64,000 bases of DNA from Salinarimonas sp. (lineage in GTDB: Bacteria; Pseudomonadota; Alphaproteobacteria; Rhizobiales; Beijerinckiaceae), in NCBI GenBank assembly GCA_020832565.1, contig JAFIEI010000006.1, positions 50,384 through 114,383 on the forward strand, written 5' to 3'. The first letter of the stretch is position 1; the number at the start of each line of letters is the position of its first letter. The notes under the pieces are model-generated. The model saw only the letters and a list, made by a program, of their open reading frames with translations. It made no database searches and had not been told where the DNA came from. A program made the translations under genes and the position numbers. Shown here piece by piece: positions 10,543 through 22,565 of the stretch.

Positions 10543-11694
10543 TCAAGTCCGAGCCGACCCGCTGATCCCGTCGAAGAATTCACGGACGCGTGAGAGGAAG
10601 CCGTTGCTCTCCGGGTGCGTATCCTTGGAGCATTCCGCCTCGAATTCCTCGAGCAGTTCCCGCTGTCGTTTAGTCAGATTCTGCGGCGTTTCGATGACGA
10701 CCTGGATGTAGAGATCACCCGTGTCACGCGAACGCAGGATGGGCATGCCCTTGCCGCGCAGGCGGAACTGCTTGCCCGTCTGGGTACCCGCCGGAATCTT
10801 CACCTTGGCGTCGGAGCCGTCGATGGTGGGGGTGGTAAATTCGCCGCCGAGCGCCGCCGTCACCATCGAGATCGGCACCCGCGAGAACAGATCCGCGCCG
10901 TCGCGCTGGAAGAAGGCGTGCGGCTTGATCGAGAGAAAGATGTAGAGATCCCCCGCCGGACCGCCACGCAGGCCCGCCTCGCCCTCGCCGGCAAGGCGAA
11001 TGCGCGTGCCGTCCTCGACGCCCGCGGGAATGTTGACGGTGAGCGTGCGCTCGCGCGTCACGCGCCCGGCGCCCCCGCAGGAATCGCAGGGATCGTCGAT
11101 CACCTCGCCGCGCCCGTGGCAATTGGGGCAGGTACGCTCGATGGTGAAGAAACCCTGCTGCGCCCGCACGCGTCCGATACCGCCGCAGGTCGGGCAGCCG
11201 CGCGGCTTCGAGCCGGGCTTCGCGCCGGTGCCCGAGCAGGCTTCGCAGGCGACGGAAGTCGGAATGGTGATCGTCTCGGTCTTGCCGGAAAAAGCTTCCT
11301 CGAGCGAGATTTCGAGATTGTAGCGCAGATCCGCACCGCGCTCGCGCCCGCCACGACCGCCACCGCGACGGCCGCGCGTCTCCCCGAAGAAATTCTCGAA
11401 GATGTCCGACATGAAATCGGAGAAATCATTGCCGAAGCCCGGCCCGCCGGGCCCACCGGGGCCGCCCTGCGCGAAGGCCTCGTGGCCGAAGCGGTCATAG
11501 GCCGCGCGGCTCTGCGGATCGGACAGGGCCTGATAGGCTTCGTTGAGTTCCTTGAAACGCAGCTCGGCCTCCGCATCGCCGGGATTGCGATCCGGGTGGT
11601 ATTTCATGGCAAGCTTGCGGAAGGCGCTCTTGAGCGCCTTTTCGTCGGCATCGCGTTCGACACCGAGAATTTCGTAGTAATCACGTTTCGACAT
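10543..11694 (-). CDS. dnaJ: Chaperone protein DnaJ
   Basis: [41 protein letters not shown]-domain, G/F region, four CxxCxGxG zinc motifs. Confidence 0.98.
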   Translation of the reverse strand: MSKRDYYEILGVERDADEKALKSAFRKLAMKYHPDRNPGDAEAELRFKELNEAYQALSDPQSRAAYDRFGHEAFAQGGPGGPGGPGFGNDFSDFMSDIFENFFGETRGRRGGGRGGRERGADLRYNLEISLEEAFSGKTETITIPTSVACEACSGTGAKPGSKPRGCPTCGGIGRVRAQQGFFTIERTCPNCHGRGEVIDDPCDSCGGAGRVTRERTLTVNIPAGVEDGTRIRLAGEGEAGLRGGPAGDLYIFLSIKPHAFFQRDGADLFSRVPISMVTAALGGEFTTPTIDGSDAKVKIPAGTQTGKQFRLRGKGMPILRSRDTGDLYIQVVIETPQNLTKRQRELLEEFEAECSKDTHPESNGFLSRVREFFDGISGSART

Positions 11695-11781
11695 AGGGCC
11701 CCGGGCGTTGCGCCCCCTCCCGGGACGGCTGCGCCGGAGGGCGCCGCCGCGACGGTGAAAGAACGAGGGTCGTCAAACAGG

Positions 11782-11810
11782 AAAAAGGCGCGGATCCTGC
11801 GATCCGCGCC
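11782..11810 (-). terminator. Intrinsic terminator downstream of dnaK, between dnaK and dnaJ
   Basis: Minus strand reads GGCGCGGATC-GCAG-GATCCGCGCC-TTTTT: perfect 10-bp GC-rich stem followed by a T run. Confidence 0.85.
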
Positions 11811-11829
11811 CGTTTCGTCAAAGCGCGGT

Positions 11830-13764
<1,935 letters not shown>

Positions 13765-14010
13765 GGCGGGATCCCTCACTTTCAAGCAGACCGCCGGATC
13801 CCGAAGCGATCCGGCCCATGGCTGGCTTTTGACACGTTGACTGATGTTCAGATGGGAAGGCCGCCCCCGGTTCGCAAGAACCGACACCAGCCTTCCCGGC
13901 TGCGCGGGATATAGGCGGGGTATCCGGCGCCTGCAAGGACCCCCGACGCCGCGATGCAAACGCAAATGCAGACACTCGCCCAGGCGCCCGCAACGCGTGT
14001 CGTATTCGCA

Positions 14011-14712
14011 TCACAGCCCCCCTTGCGCCATACCCTCGGCGGCATCATCGCCCACCGTCGCATGGCCCGCGAGCAAGGCCGGCAGCGCCGATATCTGCTC
14101 CAGAATCGTTGCGGCACCGGCTTCGCGCAGCAGCGCGGGCGCGTGATAGCCCCAGGATACACCGATCGCCCTTACGGCGGCGGCCCGGCTCATCAGCATG
14201 TCGAAGGTCGAATCCCCCACCATCACGGTCGCATCCGGCATCGCGCCCGTGGCGCGCATGGCCTGCAGCAGCATACCGGGATGCGGCTTCGAGGGCGCAT
14301 CATCGGCGGTCTGGATGCTGGCGAACATATCCGTGAAACCGTGGCGGGCGAGCATGTGATCGACGCCGCGCCGGCTCTTTCCGGTGGCGATCGCGAGGGT
14401 GATGTCGGGGCGTGCGGCAAGCGACTCGAGCACCATCGCAACACCGGGATAGAGCGGTTCTGCGAAAGCCGGATCGTGCCGCAATTCCTGGAACATCTGC
14501 TTGTAGGTGTTCACGAGCGCTGCGACGGGCGCATCCTGCCCCGCGAGCGCGATGAAGGCTTCGGGCAGGGACAGGCCGACGATCGAAAGTGCGCGGGTGC
14601 GATCCGGTACGGGCAGGCCATGCGCCTCGAAAGTGCGGCGTTGCGCTTCGACGATCATGTTCTGGCTGTCGACGAGCGTGCCATCGACATCAAAGACGAC
14701 GAGATGCGTCAT
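14011..14712 (-). CDS. HAD-family hydrolase (phosphoglycolate phosphatase-like)
   Basis: MTHLVVFDVDGTLVDSQNMI...LAIATGKSRRGV...KPHPGMLLQAM...MVGDSTFDMLMSRAA. Confidence 0.88.
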   Translation of the reverse strand: MTHLVVFDVDGTLVDSQNMIVEAQRRTFEAHGLPVPDRTRALSIVGLSLPEAFIALAGQDAPVAALVNTYKQMFQELRHDPAFAEPLYPGVAMVLESLAARPDITLAIATGKSRRGVDHMLARHGFTDMFASIQTADDAPSKPHPGMLLQAMRATGAMPDATVMVGDSTFDMLMSRAAAVRAIGVSWGYHAPALLREAGAATILEQISALPALLAGHATVGDDAAEGMAQGGL

Positions 14713-14797
14713 CGGATGGTGTCCGGGTGCGTGTTGTCCATGGTTGCCGGTCCTTAATGTTTCCCATGTCGCCGCTTCGTGCACGCGCGCAAATGCC

Positions 14798-15859
14798 TCA
14801 ATTCAACCCCGGCGCATTCGCCCCGCTCGCATCATGCGCTTGCGCGACGGCTGCTTCCGCGAAGGTCGCCATGCCCGTATGGCAATGGGCGGCGGCCTTG
14901 ATCAGGCCCATCGCCATGGCCGCGCCAGAGCCCTCGCCGAGGCGCATGTCCAGCGCCAGCAGCGGCACCTTGCCGAGCCGCTCCAGAACATCGCGATGGG
15001 CGCCCTCCGCCGAAAGGTGGCCGAAGACGCAATGATCGAGCGCACGCGGATCGATCGCATGCAGGATCGCAGCCGCAGAGGTCGCCACGTAACCGTCGAC
15101 CACGACGGGAACCCGCTCGCTGCGCGCCGCCAGGATCGCACCCGCCATGGCCGCGATCTCGCGCCCGCCGAGACGCGCGAGCACGTCCAGCGGATCATCG
15201 AGATGGTCGCGATGCAGGGCGATGGCGGCCTCCACCGCCGCGACCTTGCGTGCGAGCCCCGCATCGTCGACACCCGTGCCGCGTCCCACCCAATGCGCCG
15301 CCTCGCCGCCATAGAGCGCCGTGTAGATCGCTGCGGCGATGGTGGTGTTGCCGATCCCCATCTCGCCGATACCGAGCAGATCAGTGCCCCCGGCGATCGC
15401 CTCCATGCCGAAAGCCATCGTTGCCACCGCATCCTTGGGACCCATGGCCGGGCCCTGGGTGATGTCGCCGGTGGGCATGTCGACGGCGAGGTCGAAGACC
15501 TTGAAGCCGAGCCCGTAGGCCGCGCAGATCTGGTTGATGGCCGCCCCGCCATTGGCGAAATTGCCGAGCATCTGCTGGTTCACCGCATCGGGAAAGGCCG
15601 AGACACCCTGCGCGGTGACACCGTGGCTCGCGGCGAAGACGGCGACGAGCGGGCGGGCGACGACCGGCTTTTCCTTCGCCTGCCAGGCAGCGAGCCATTC
15701 CGCCAGCCATTCGAGCCGGCCGAGGCTGCCTGCGGGCTTGGTGAGTTCGCCATTGCGCGCCCGCACGGCGGCGACCGCCTGCTGATCGGCCGCCGGCATC
15801 GCGGCAACGAGGCTTCGGATATCGTCGAAGGGGTTGCCGGAATCGGCGCTCGCGCTCAT
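14798..15859 (-). CDS. cobT: Nicotinate-nucleotide--dimethylbenzimidazole phosphoribosyltransferase
   Basis: KPAGSLGRLEWLAEWLAAWQ, FAASHGVTAQGVSAFP, GIGEMGIGNTTIAAA, LDMRLGEGSGAAMAM. Confidence 0.94.
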   Translation of the reverse strand: MSASADSGNPFDDIRSLVAAMPAADQQAVAAVRARNGELTKPAGSLGRLEWLAEWLAAWQAKEKPVVARPLVAVFAASHGVTAQGVSAFPDAVNQQMLGNFANGGAAINQICAAYGLGFKVFDLAVDMPTGDITQGPAMGPKDAVATMAFGMEAIAGGTDLLGIGEMGIGNTTIAAAIYTALYGGEAAHWVGRGTGVDDAGLARKVAAVEAAIALHRDHLDDPLDVLARLGGREIAAMAGAILAARSERVPVVVDGYVATSAAAILHAIDPRALDHCVFGHLSAEGAHRDVLERLGKVPLLALDMRLGEGSGAAMAMGLIKAAAHCHTGMATFAEAAVAQAHDASGANAPGLN

Positions 15860-15997
15860 GGCATGCTCTCCTTGCGTCGGGGTGTGGCCCGGCGATCAGT
15901 GTGGTTGGCGGCGCAGCTATAGCGGGCTAAAGGGAGCGGGTGAAGGTATTGCGGCGCTATTGCAGGGGAAAGGTGCCACAGATGCATACGGACGCTC

Positions 15998-16837
15998 ATG
16001 GCTGAGGATTCGCGCGATCCGCCACCTATGGAGGACTCCTTCCCGCGTGCGGCGGCGATCGATATCGCCCGGGCGCTGCGCTTCTTCTCGCGTTTGCCGG
16101 TGCCCGCCCTGCCCTTCGAGCGCGACCCGCACGCCATGCCGGATTTCAGCCGAATGACACGGATGCTGCCAGTCGCCGGCGCCATCATCGCCCTGCCCGG
16201 CGCACTCGTGCTCATCGTCGCCCTCGGCCTCGGCCTGCCGCCATTGCCGGCGGCGACGCTCGCGGTCGCGGCCACCCTGATCGCGAGCGGGGGCCTGCAC
16301 GAGGACGGGCTCGCCGATTGCTGCGACGCGCTGGGCGCGCGTGGGGATCGCGAACGCCGGCTGGCCATCATGAAGGATTCGGCCATCGGCAGCTTCGGCG
16401 CCGCAGGGCTCGTTCTCGTCCTGATCATGCGGGTGAGCCTCTTTGCCGCGATCGCGCAGGGCGCCGGTGCACTCGCCGCCGCAACCGCCATGATCGCGTC
16501 CGCCGGGCTCTCGCGCTGGATATCGCTATGGCTGATGGTGAGCCTGCCTGCCGCGCGCGAGAGCGGTGCATCGGCCTCAGCCGGACGTATCCGCAAAAGC
16601 GATTTCACCGTCGCAGGCGCGATCGCGGGCTTGCTGAGCCTGATCCTGCTCTTTCCCGCGGGGCACGGCCTCGGAGCGCTTGGCCTCGCATTCGCGCTCG
16701 CGGGCGCGATCGTCTGGCTGTGCGCAGTGCTCGCGCGACGCCTCATCGGCGGCCAGACGGGGGATGTCATCGGCGCCACCCAGCAGCTGGCCGAAATCGC
16801 CGCACTGAGCGCCCTCTTGATCCTGATACCCGCCTGA
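15998..16837 (+). CDS. cobS: Adenosylcobinamide-GDP ribazoletransferase
   Basis: RALRFFSRLPVPALPFE, GGLHEDGLADCCDALGARGDRERRLAIMKDSAIGSFGAAGL; divergent from cobT. Confidence 0.94.
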   Translation: MAEDSRDPPPMEDSFPRAAAIDIARALRFFSRLPVPALPFERDPHAMPDFSRMTRMLPVAGAIIALPGALVLIVALGLGLPPLPAATLAVAATLIASGGLHEDGLADCCDALGARGDRERRLAIMKDSAIGSFGAAGLVLVLIMRVSLFAAIAQGAGALAAATAMIASAGLSRWISLWLMVSLPAARESGASASAGRIRKSDFTVAGAIAGLLSLILLFPAGHGLGALGLAFALAGAIVWLCAVLARRLIGGQTGDVIGATQQLAEIAALSALLILIPA

Positions 16838-16877
16838 CCCCATCTAAACGGGACCCCGATCCCGCTGAAGGAGCCCT

Positions 16878-17114
16878 GTGCCGCCCATGCCCGCATCGTC
16901 CTCACCCTGTACCAAGGTCTGCATGATCGACGACGAGACCGGTCTGTGCGAGGGCTGCGGGCGCACGCGCCATGAGATCGCGATCTGGGCGCGGATGAGC
17001 GAGAAGGAGCGCCGCACCATCATGGCCGGGCTCCAGGCGCGCATGCGCAAGGCCTTTCTCGGCGATGAGCCCGCGAAGACGCCACAGCCGGGCAAGACCC
17101 GGCGGGACGGCTGA
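16878..17114 (+). CDS. DUF1289 domain-containing protein
   Basis: SSPCTKVCMIDDETGLCEGCGRTRHEIAIWARMSEKERRTIM: typical Cys pattern. Confidence 0.88.
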   Translation: MPPMPASSSPCTKVCMIDDETGLCEGCGRTRHEIAIWARMSEKERRTIMAGLQARMRKAFLGDEPAKTPQPGKTRRDG

Positions 17115-17116
17115 TC

Positions 17117-17809
17117 ATGCCGGGCGCGATCGGTTTCGGTATCCTGCTGGTCGGCCTCGCGATCCTCGTCTTCACCTTCGGTGAGCGCGACATTGCCGGG
17201 ATGACCCCCGACCAGTTCGCCCGGGTGACGGCCCTCGCGGCGCTGCTGCTGTTGCTCTCGGGATCGGTTTTCGGGCGCTATCGCGGGCGGCTCTCGGATG
17301 CCTTTCGCGCCATCGTGATCTGGGTCGCCCTCATCGTCGGCCTGATGACGATCTACACCTACCGTTTCGAACTCGAGACCGTGGTCAGCCGGGTGCTCGG
17401 CGAGGCCTCTCCGGGCATGACCCGGGTGACCGATCCCGGCGAGGTCACGGTGACGCGTGGCGGTGGCGGCGGCTTCGTGCTGGACGGCGCGGCCAACGGC
17501 GCCTCCATGCGCTTCATCTTCGATACGGGGGCGGATGTCGTCGTCATCACCATGGATGAGGCGCGGCGCATCGGCTACGAAACGGATGACCTGCGCTTCG
17601 TCGTGCCCGTCGTCACCGCCAACGGTCGCACCATGACCGCGCCGATCACGCTGGACCAGCTCACCATCGGCGATATCACCCAGGAGCGCGTACGCGCCCT
17701 CGTGGCGCGACCGGAATCGCTGTCGCACAACCTGCTGGGGATGAGCTTTCTCGACGGCCTGGAATCCTACGAGGTGCGTGGCAACCAGCTCATCCTGCGC
17801 GGGCGCTGA
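17117..17809 (+). CDS. TIGR02281-type clan AA retropepsin-like aspartic protease
   Basis: N-terminal TM helices; FIFDTGADVVVITMDEARRIGYETDDLRFVVPVVTANGRTMTAPITLDQLTIGDI...LLGMSFLDGLESYEVRGNQLILRGR. Confidence 0.86.
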   Translation: MPGAIGFGILLVGLAILVFTFGERDIAGMTPDQFARVTALAALLLLLSGSVFGRYRGRLSDAFRAIVIWVALIVGLMTIYTYRFELETVVSRVLGEASPGMTRVTDPGEVTVTRGGGGGFVLDGAANGASMRFIFDTGADVVVITMDEARRIGYETDDLRFVVPVVTANGRTMTAPITLDQLTIGDITQERVRALVARPESLSHNLLGMSFLDGLESYEVRGNQLILRGR

Positions 17810-17892
17810 ATCCGGCCTGCGCAAGGCATCGAACTTTCGCCCGCGCCGTGTTTCACGGCAAATCCTTGCGTATTTCACGGTTTTTACCGCAA

Positions 17893-18138
17893 ATTGATCG
17901 GAACAGCTTGACATTGGCGTGCGTTGCGGTCATGTCCGCCGCATCGCATCAACCTGCGATGCAAATCCAACCGAGATGATGATGGACGACAGCTCTAGTC
18001 GGCGCTTCTTCGGAAGCGCCATTGATTCAGACGCGCATTCGGCGCAGGCGGGTTTCCGCACCGGTATGACGGTTCTGTTCGGCTGATCGCCTTCGGTTCC
18101 GCCTCACGCCGGTGCGCAAGCCCGGCGAGGAGGTGGCA
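17893..18138 (+). promoter_or_regulatory. Candidate structured 5' leader of mgtE
   Basis: Perfect UUCG hairpin ggcgcttc-ttcg-gaagcgcc (18001-18020); stem CGCCGG/CCGGCG (18107-18112/18122-18127) abutting SD gaggagg; competing 8-bp pairing 18057-18064/18109-18116. RNA start not known. Confidence 0.5.
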
Positions 18139-19551
18139 ATGACCAAGAACGAAACCCTTCTCGATCTCGAGATCGATCGCAACGTTCTCGCGGACGACGA
18201 CACCCTCGCCATCGTGGCGCAGGCCATTCGGACCTGCTTGAGCGAAGGCGACAAGAAGACCCTTCGCGCCTTTTTCGACTCGCAGGAACCGGCGGACATC
18301 GCCACCATTCTCGACACGCTGGAAGCGGGCGACGCGCTCGCCGCCATGCGCCATGTCGATCTCCACGAACAGGCGCAGATCTACGGCTATCTCGATCCGG
18401 AATACCAGGTCGAGCTCTCCGATCTGATGGGACGGCGCGAATTCGCGCGCCTCATGAGCGCGATGAGCCACGACGAGCGCGTCGATCTGTTCAAGCATCT
18501 CGACCCCGTCGCCCAGGAAGCGGTTCTGCCCGGCCTCGCCAAGGCCGAGCGTGACGACCTGCGCAAGCTCGCCTCCTACAAGGAAGGCACTGCCGGGTCG
18601 ATCATGACCTCCGACTATGCCACCCTGACCCCGGACATGACAGCCAAGGAGGCGATCGAGGCGCTGCGCAACCAGGCGCTCGACGCCGAGACGGTGTACC
18701 AGGCGTATATCATCGACGAGGATCGCAAGCTCGTCGGCGTGATCAGCCTGCGCGACCTGATCGTGGCGCGGGCCAATGCCCGCGTGCGCAATCTGATGGA
18801 CACCAATCCGGTCTTCATCCGCGCCGAGGAAGACCGCGAGGAAGCGGCCCAGATCATTTCCCGCTACGACCTGATCGCCCTGCCGGTGATCAATGGCGGC
18901 GACAAGCTCGTCGGCATCGTCACCCAGGACGACGCCATGGACGTGCAGGAGCAGGAGGCCACCACGGACTTCCACAAGGTCGGTACCGTTTACGGCCTGA
19001 AGGAAGGCGTGCGCGATGCGAGCATCTTCGTGCTCTACCGCGCCCGTATCGTCTGGCTGGTGCTGCTCGTCTTCGGCAACATCTTCTCCGGCGCCGGCAT
19101 CGCTTTTTTCGAGGATACCATCGCCGCGCATCTCGCTCTCCTGTTCTTCCTGCCGCTCTTGATCGCATCGGGCGGCAATGCCGGTTCACAATCCTCGACC
19201 CTGATGGTGCGCGCGCTGGCCACGGGTGACGTGCGCATGAGCGACTGGGCTTCCGTGCTCGGGCGTGAATTCGCGACGGCGCTTCTCCTCGGCGTTACCA
19301 TGGCATTCGCGGTCTCCTTCATCGGCGTTCTGCGCGGCGGGCCGGAGATCGCTCTCGTGGTCGCTCTGTCGATGATCGCGATCGTGTTGGTCGGGGCCAT
19401 GATCGGCATGTCGCTGCCATTCCTGCTCTCGCGCCTCAACATGGACCCGGCCACGGCGAGCGCCCCGCTCGTGACCTCGATTGCCGACGTGGCGGGCGTG
19501 TTGATCTATTTCGCCATTGCCACGCAAGTGTTGCAGATCCCTGCCAGCTGA
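18139..19551 (+). CDS. mgtE: Magnesium transporter MgtE
   Basis: MgtE N domain, two CBS (VGVISLRDLIVARANARVRNLM; KLVGIVTQDDAMDV), GGNAGSQSSTLMVRALATGDV TM domain. Confidence 0.95.
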   Translation: MTKNETLLDLEIDRNVLADDDTLAIVAQAIRTCLSEGDKKTLRAFFDSQEPADIATILDTLEAGDALAAMRHVDLHEQAQIYGYLDPEYQVELSDLMGRREFARLMSAMSHDERVDLFKHLDPVAQEAVLPGLAKAERDDLRKLASYKEGTAGSIMTSDYATLTPDMTAKEAIEALRNQALDAETVYQAYIIDEDRKLVGVISLRDLIVARANARVRNLMDTNPVFIRAEEDREEAAQIISRYDLIALPVINGGDKLVGIVTQDDAMDVQEQEATTDFHKVGTVYGLKEGVRDASIFVLYRARIVWLVLLVFGNIFSGAGIAFFEDTIAAHLALLFFLPLLIASGGNAGSQSSTLMVRALATGDVRMSDWASVLGREFATALLLGVTMAFAVSFIGVLRGGPEIALVVALSMIAIVLVGAMIGMSLPFLLSRLNMDPATASAPLVTSIADVAGVLIYFAIATQVLQIPAS

Positions 19552-19652
19552 CATCCGGACCGACATCCGAGGGGGCGGCCCCGCGCTGCCCCGCTCACCT
19601 CGCTCCCGATCGAGAGTCGCGCCGTCCGTCCCCGACGGCGGGGGAGGTTTTC

Positions 19653-20366
19653 ATGGAATTGTTTCTTCTGCTCGACACTTTCGCGCGGCTCCTCGCGGCC
19701 GTCTTCTTCGGCGCCATGATCGGCTTCGAGCGCCAGTGGCGCCAGCGCATGGCGGGCCTGCGCACCAATGCGCTGGTGGCTCTGGGCGCTGCGAGCTTTA
19801 CCGTCTTTGCCGCCCTCACCCCCGACGAGATCTCGCCGACCCGCGTCGCCGCGCAGGTTGTCTCCGGGATCGGCTTTCTCGGCGCCGGAGTGATCCTGCG
19901 CGAGGGGCTCAACGTGCGCGGCCTCAATTCCGCAGCCACGCTCTGGTGCGCCGCCGCCGTGGGCGTTCTGGCCGGTTCCGGCTTCTACCTCCCGGCCCTG
20001 ATCACCACGGCGCTGATCGTGCTGACCAATCTGTTCCTGCGCCCGCTGGTGCAGATCATCAACCGGCAGATCCCGACTGCCGACGAGATCAGCTATCTCT
20101 ACCGCGTGCGCATCAACGCCCGGCACGAGAAGGAAGCGCATGTGCGCGCCCTGCTGCTCCAGGGCGTGGCCGGCACCGCGCTGCATCTCGAACGCCTGGA
20201 GAGCCGGGATCGCGACGGCGAGGACAAGGTCGAGGTGACGGCACGCCTGCGCTCCGAGCAGAAGAGCTCGACCGTGCTCGAGACCCTCGTCGGCCGGCTG
20301 AGCCTCGAATCGGGCGTCAGCGCTGCGGGCTGGGAAGTGGCGGAAGATACCGGCGAGGACAGCTGA
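19653..20366 (+). CDS. MgtC/SapB family protein
   Basis: GAMIGFERQWRQRMAGLRTNALVALGAASFT, VSGIGFLGAGVILREG.NVRGLNSAATLWCAAAVG. Confidence 0.93.
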   Translation: MELFLLLDTFARLLAAVFFGAMIGFERQWRQRMAGLRTNALVALGAASFTVFAALTPDEISPTRVAAQVVSGIGFLGAGVILREGLNVRGLNSAATLWCAAAVGVLAGSGFYLPALITTALIVLTNLFLRPLVQIINRQIPTADEISYLYRVRINARHEKEAHVRALLLQGVAGTALHLERLESRDRDGEDKVEVTARLRSEQKSSTVLETLVGRLSLESGVSAAGWEVAEDTGEDS

Positions 20367-20523
20367 CCGGGCCGCAGGCGCGGTGTCGGCGCCAGTGCGG
20401 CAATAAGGTCACATTGCCCGGTTTCCGGCATCGCCATCTTGGCGATTCCGTGGCAATCGCTTACCAGTTCGGGTGGGTTGGTATTCTCCCCCCGAATCGC
20501 AAAAAGATGGATTGCTTCAGGCC

Positions 20524-21207
20524 ATGATCGTTTCCCGTGTCTGGACCGGCATTGTCCGTTTCCCGATCGTGCGTGTCGCCGTGCTCGCTGCCCTCGGCCT
20601 CGCCGTCGCGGCCTGCCAGCCGCATGAGCCCAATCCGATGATCGAGGCCGATACACGCCATCTCAATGCCTGGTATTCCGGGCTGATGGCCGATGATCCC
20701 TTCGACGTGCCGCTCGTCAACAAGGCGATGCTCGACAGCAAATTCCATCGCCAGCGGGTGGATTATTCCGGACGCGAGGCGCCGGGCACCATCGTGGTCG
20801 ATATCGACAACCGCTTCCTCTATCTCGTCGAGGATGGTGGCAAGGCCATGCGTTACGGCATCGGCGTCGGCCGCAACGGATTCGCCTGGCGCGGTGATGC
20901 CCGCGTGGCGCGCACCGGCGTGTGGCCCAACTGGAGCCCGACCGACAATATGCGCCGGATCGACCCCACCCTGCCGACCTTCATGGAAGGCGGCCTCGAG
21001 AACCCGCTCGGCGCACGGGCGCTGTATCTCTACCAGGGCAACCGCGACACGCTGTTTCGCATCCACGGCACCAACGAGCCCTGGTCGATCGGCGAGGCCG
21101 TCTCCTCCGGCTGCGTGCGTCTGCTCAACGAGGATATCGTCGATCTCTACAACCGCGTGCGCCCCGGTGCCCGCGTGACGGTGCGGCGCGGCGGCGTCGG
21201 GGCGTGA
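20524..21207 (+). CDS. L,D-transpeptidase (YkuD/ErfK family), putative lipoprotein
   Basis: Lipobox LGLAVAAC; IVVDIDNRFLYLVEDGGKAMRYGIGVGRNGF...HGTNEPWSIGEAVSSGCVRLLNEDIVDLYNRV. Confidence 0.93.
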   Translation: MIVSRVWTGIVRFPIVRVAVLAALGLAVAACQPHEPNPMIEADTRHLNAWYSGLMADDPFDVPLVNKAMLDSKFHRQRVDYSGREAPGTIVVDIDNRFLYLVEDGGKAMRYGIGVGRNGFAWRGDARVARTGVWPNWSPTDNMRRIDPTLPTFMEGGLENPLGARALYLYQGNRDTLFRIHGTNEPWSIGEAVSSGCVRLLNEDIVDLYNRVRPGARVTVRRGGVGA

Positions 21208-21232
21208 CATTCGCCTGATAATTATCGGGACG

Positions 21233-21260
21233 AAAGGGAGCGGTTTGCCGCTCCCTTTTT
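21233..21260 (+). terminator. Intrinsic terminator (possibly bidirectional) between convergent genes
   Basis: aaagggagcgg-tttg-ccgctcccttt then tt: stem flanked by A and T runs, between convergent L,D-transpeptidase and aminotransferase genes. Confidence 0.85.
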
Positions 21261-21270
21261 CGTTCAAGCG

Positions 21271-22443
21271 TCAGGCATTGCCTGCAAGAATGCCGAGTGC
21301 TGCCTCGACACCCCCGCCACGATGCGGGATCCCGGCCTGTTTCAGGCCGAGTTCCACGCCCGCGATCGTGCCGGTGACAGATGCGTCGTTGAAGTCACCC
21401 AGGTGACCGATGCGGAAGACGCGGTCGGCAAGCTGGCCGAGCCCGTTGCCGAGCGACATGTTGGCGCGCTCCAGGATCACGGCACGCAAGCCGTCGGCGG
21501 AATGGCCTTCGGGCAGGCGTACCGCCGTCAGTGATGCCGAATGGCGGGCGGGATCGGCGCATTGCGTCTCGAAACCCCAATGCGCCACGGCGGCACGGGT
21601 GGCGCGGGCGGCGCGTTCATGACGGGCGAAGACGTTCTCCATCCCCTCAGCTTGCAGCAATTCAATCGCGACCTTGAGCCCCTGCAGCATGTTTGTCGCC
21701 GGGGTATAGGGGAAGACGGCGGATTCGTTGGCCGCGATCATGTCCTCCCAGTCCCAGAAGGCACGCGGCAGCTTTGCCTTGGCCGCAGCCGCCCGCGCCT
21801 TGGGCGAAACCGCATTGAAGGAAAGCCCCGGCGGCAGCATCAGCCCTTTCTGCGAGCCGGCCACGGTGACATCTACGCCCCATGCGTCATGGGCGTATTC
21901 GATCGATGCCAGCGAGGAGATCGTATCCACCATCAGGAGCGCCGGGTGCCCAGCCGCATCGAGCGCCTTGCGCAGGGCGGGGATCTCGGATGCCACGCCC
22001 GTGGAGGTCTCGTTATGCACGACGCAGACCGCCTTGATCGTGCCGGCGCGGTCCTCGCGCAGCCGCGCCTCAATCGCCGACGCATCGACGCCGCCGCGCC
22101 AGTCGCCCGGCAGGATCTCCGCCTTGAGCCCGAGCCGCTCGGCGAGCTTGCGCCAAAGGCTGGCGAACCAGCCGGTCTCGAACATAAGGATATGATCGCC
22201 CGGCGAGAGCGTGTTGACGAGCGCTGCTTCCCACGCCCCCGTCCCGGAGGCTGGAAAGATCACCACCGGCTCGCGCGTGCCGAAGATTGGGCGGATCCTC
22301 TCGAGCACGTTGCCGGCGAGGCGTTTGAATTCCGGGCCGCGATGATCGATCGTGGGACGCGCGATCGCTTCCAGCACGGGAAGCGGACAATTGGTCGGCC
22401 CCGGAATCTGCAGGAAATGGCGGCCGGTGGCAATTGACGACAT
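21271..22443 (-). CDS. Class V aminotransferase (serine-glyoxylate / alanine-glyoxylate type)
   Basis: HFLQIPGPTNCPLPVLEAIARPTIDHRGPEF, VDTISSLASIEYAHDAWGVDVTVAGSQKGLMLPPGL. Confidence 0.9.
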   Translation of the reverse strand: MSSIATGRHFLQIPGPTNCPLPVLEAIARPTIDHRGPEFKRLAGNVLERIRPIFGTREPVVIFPASGTGAWEAALVNTLSPGDHILMFETGWFASLWRKLAERLGLKAEILPGDWRGGVDASAIEARLREDRAGTIKAVCVVHNETSTGVASEIPALRKALDAAGHPALLMVDTISSLASIEYAHDAWGVDVTVAGSQKGLMLPPGLSFNAVSPKARAAAAKAKLPRAFWDWEDMIAANESAVFPYTPATNMLQGLKVAIELLQAEGMENVFARHERAARATRAAVAHWGFETQCADPARHSASLTAVRLPEGHSADGLRAVILERANMSLGNGLGQLADRVFRIGHLGDFNDASVTGTIAGVELGLKQAGIPHRGGGVEAALGILAGNA

Positions 22444-22565
22444 GTCGGGCTCCTTCTCTGGGACGATCAGCGTCGACCGCGGCGATGCATTGCATCGCTT
22501 CCCGGGACTGACAAGCGCGCAGCGACCGATTGCCGGTTTGGCCAGATGCCCGTCACAGGCGCCGC

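Noticed and set aside
15860-15997. Possible cobalamin riboswitch in the divergent cobT/cobS spacer (gcaggggaaaggtgccacag)
   Set aside because: Only a superficial fragment; the conserved B12-box core and ordering of elements are not present, and the spacer is short for two promoters plus a riboswitch.
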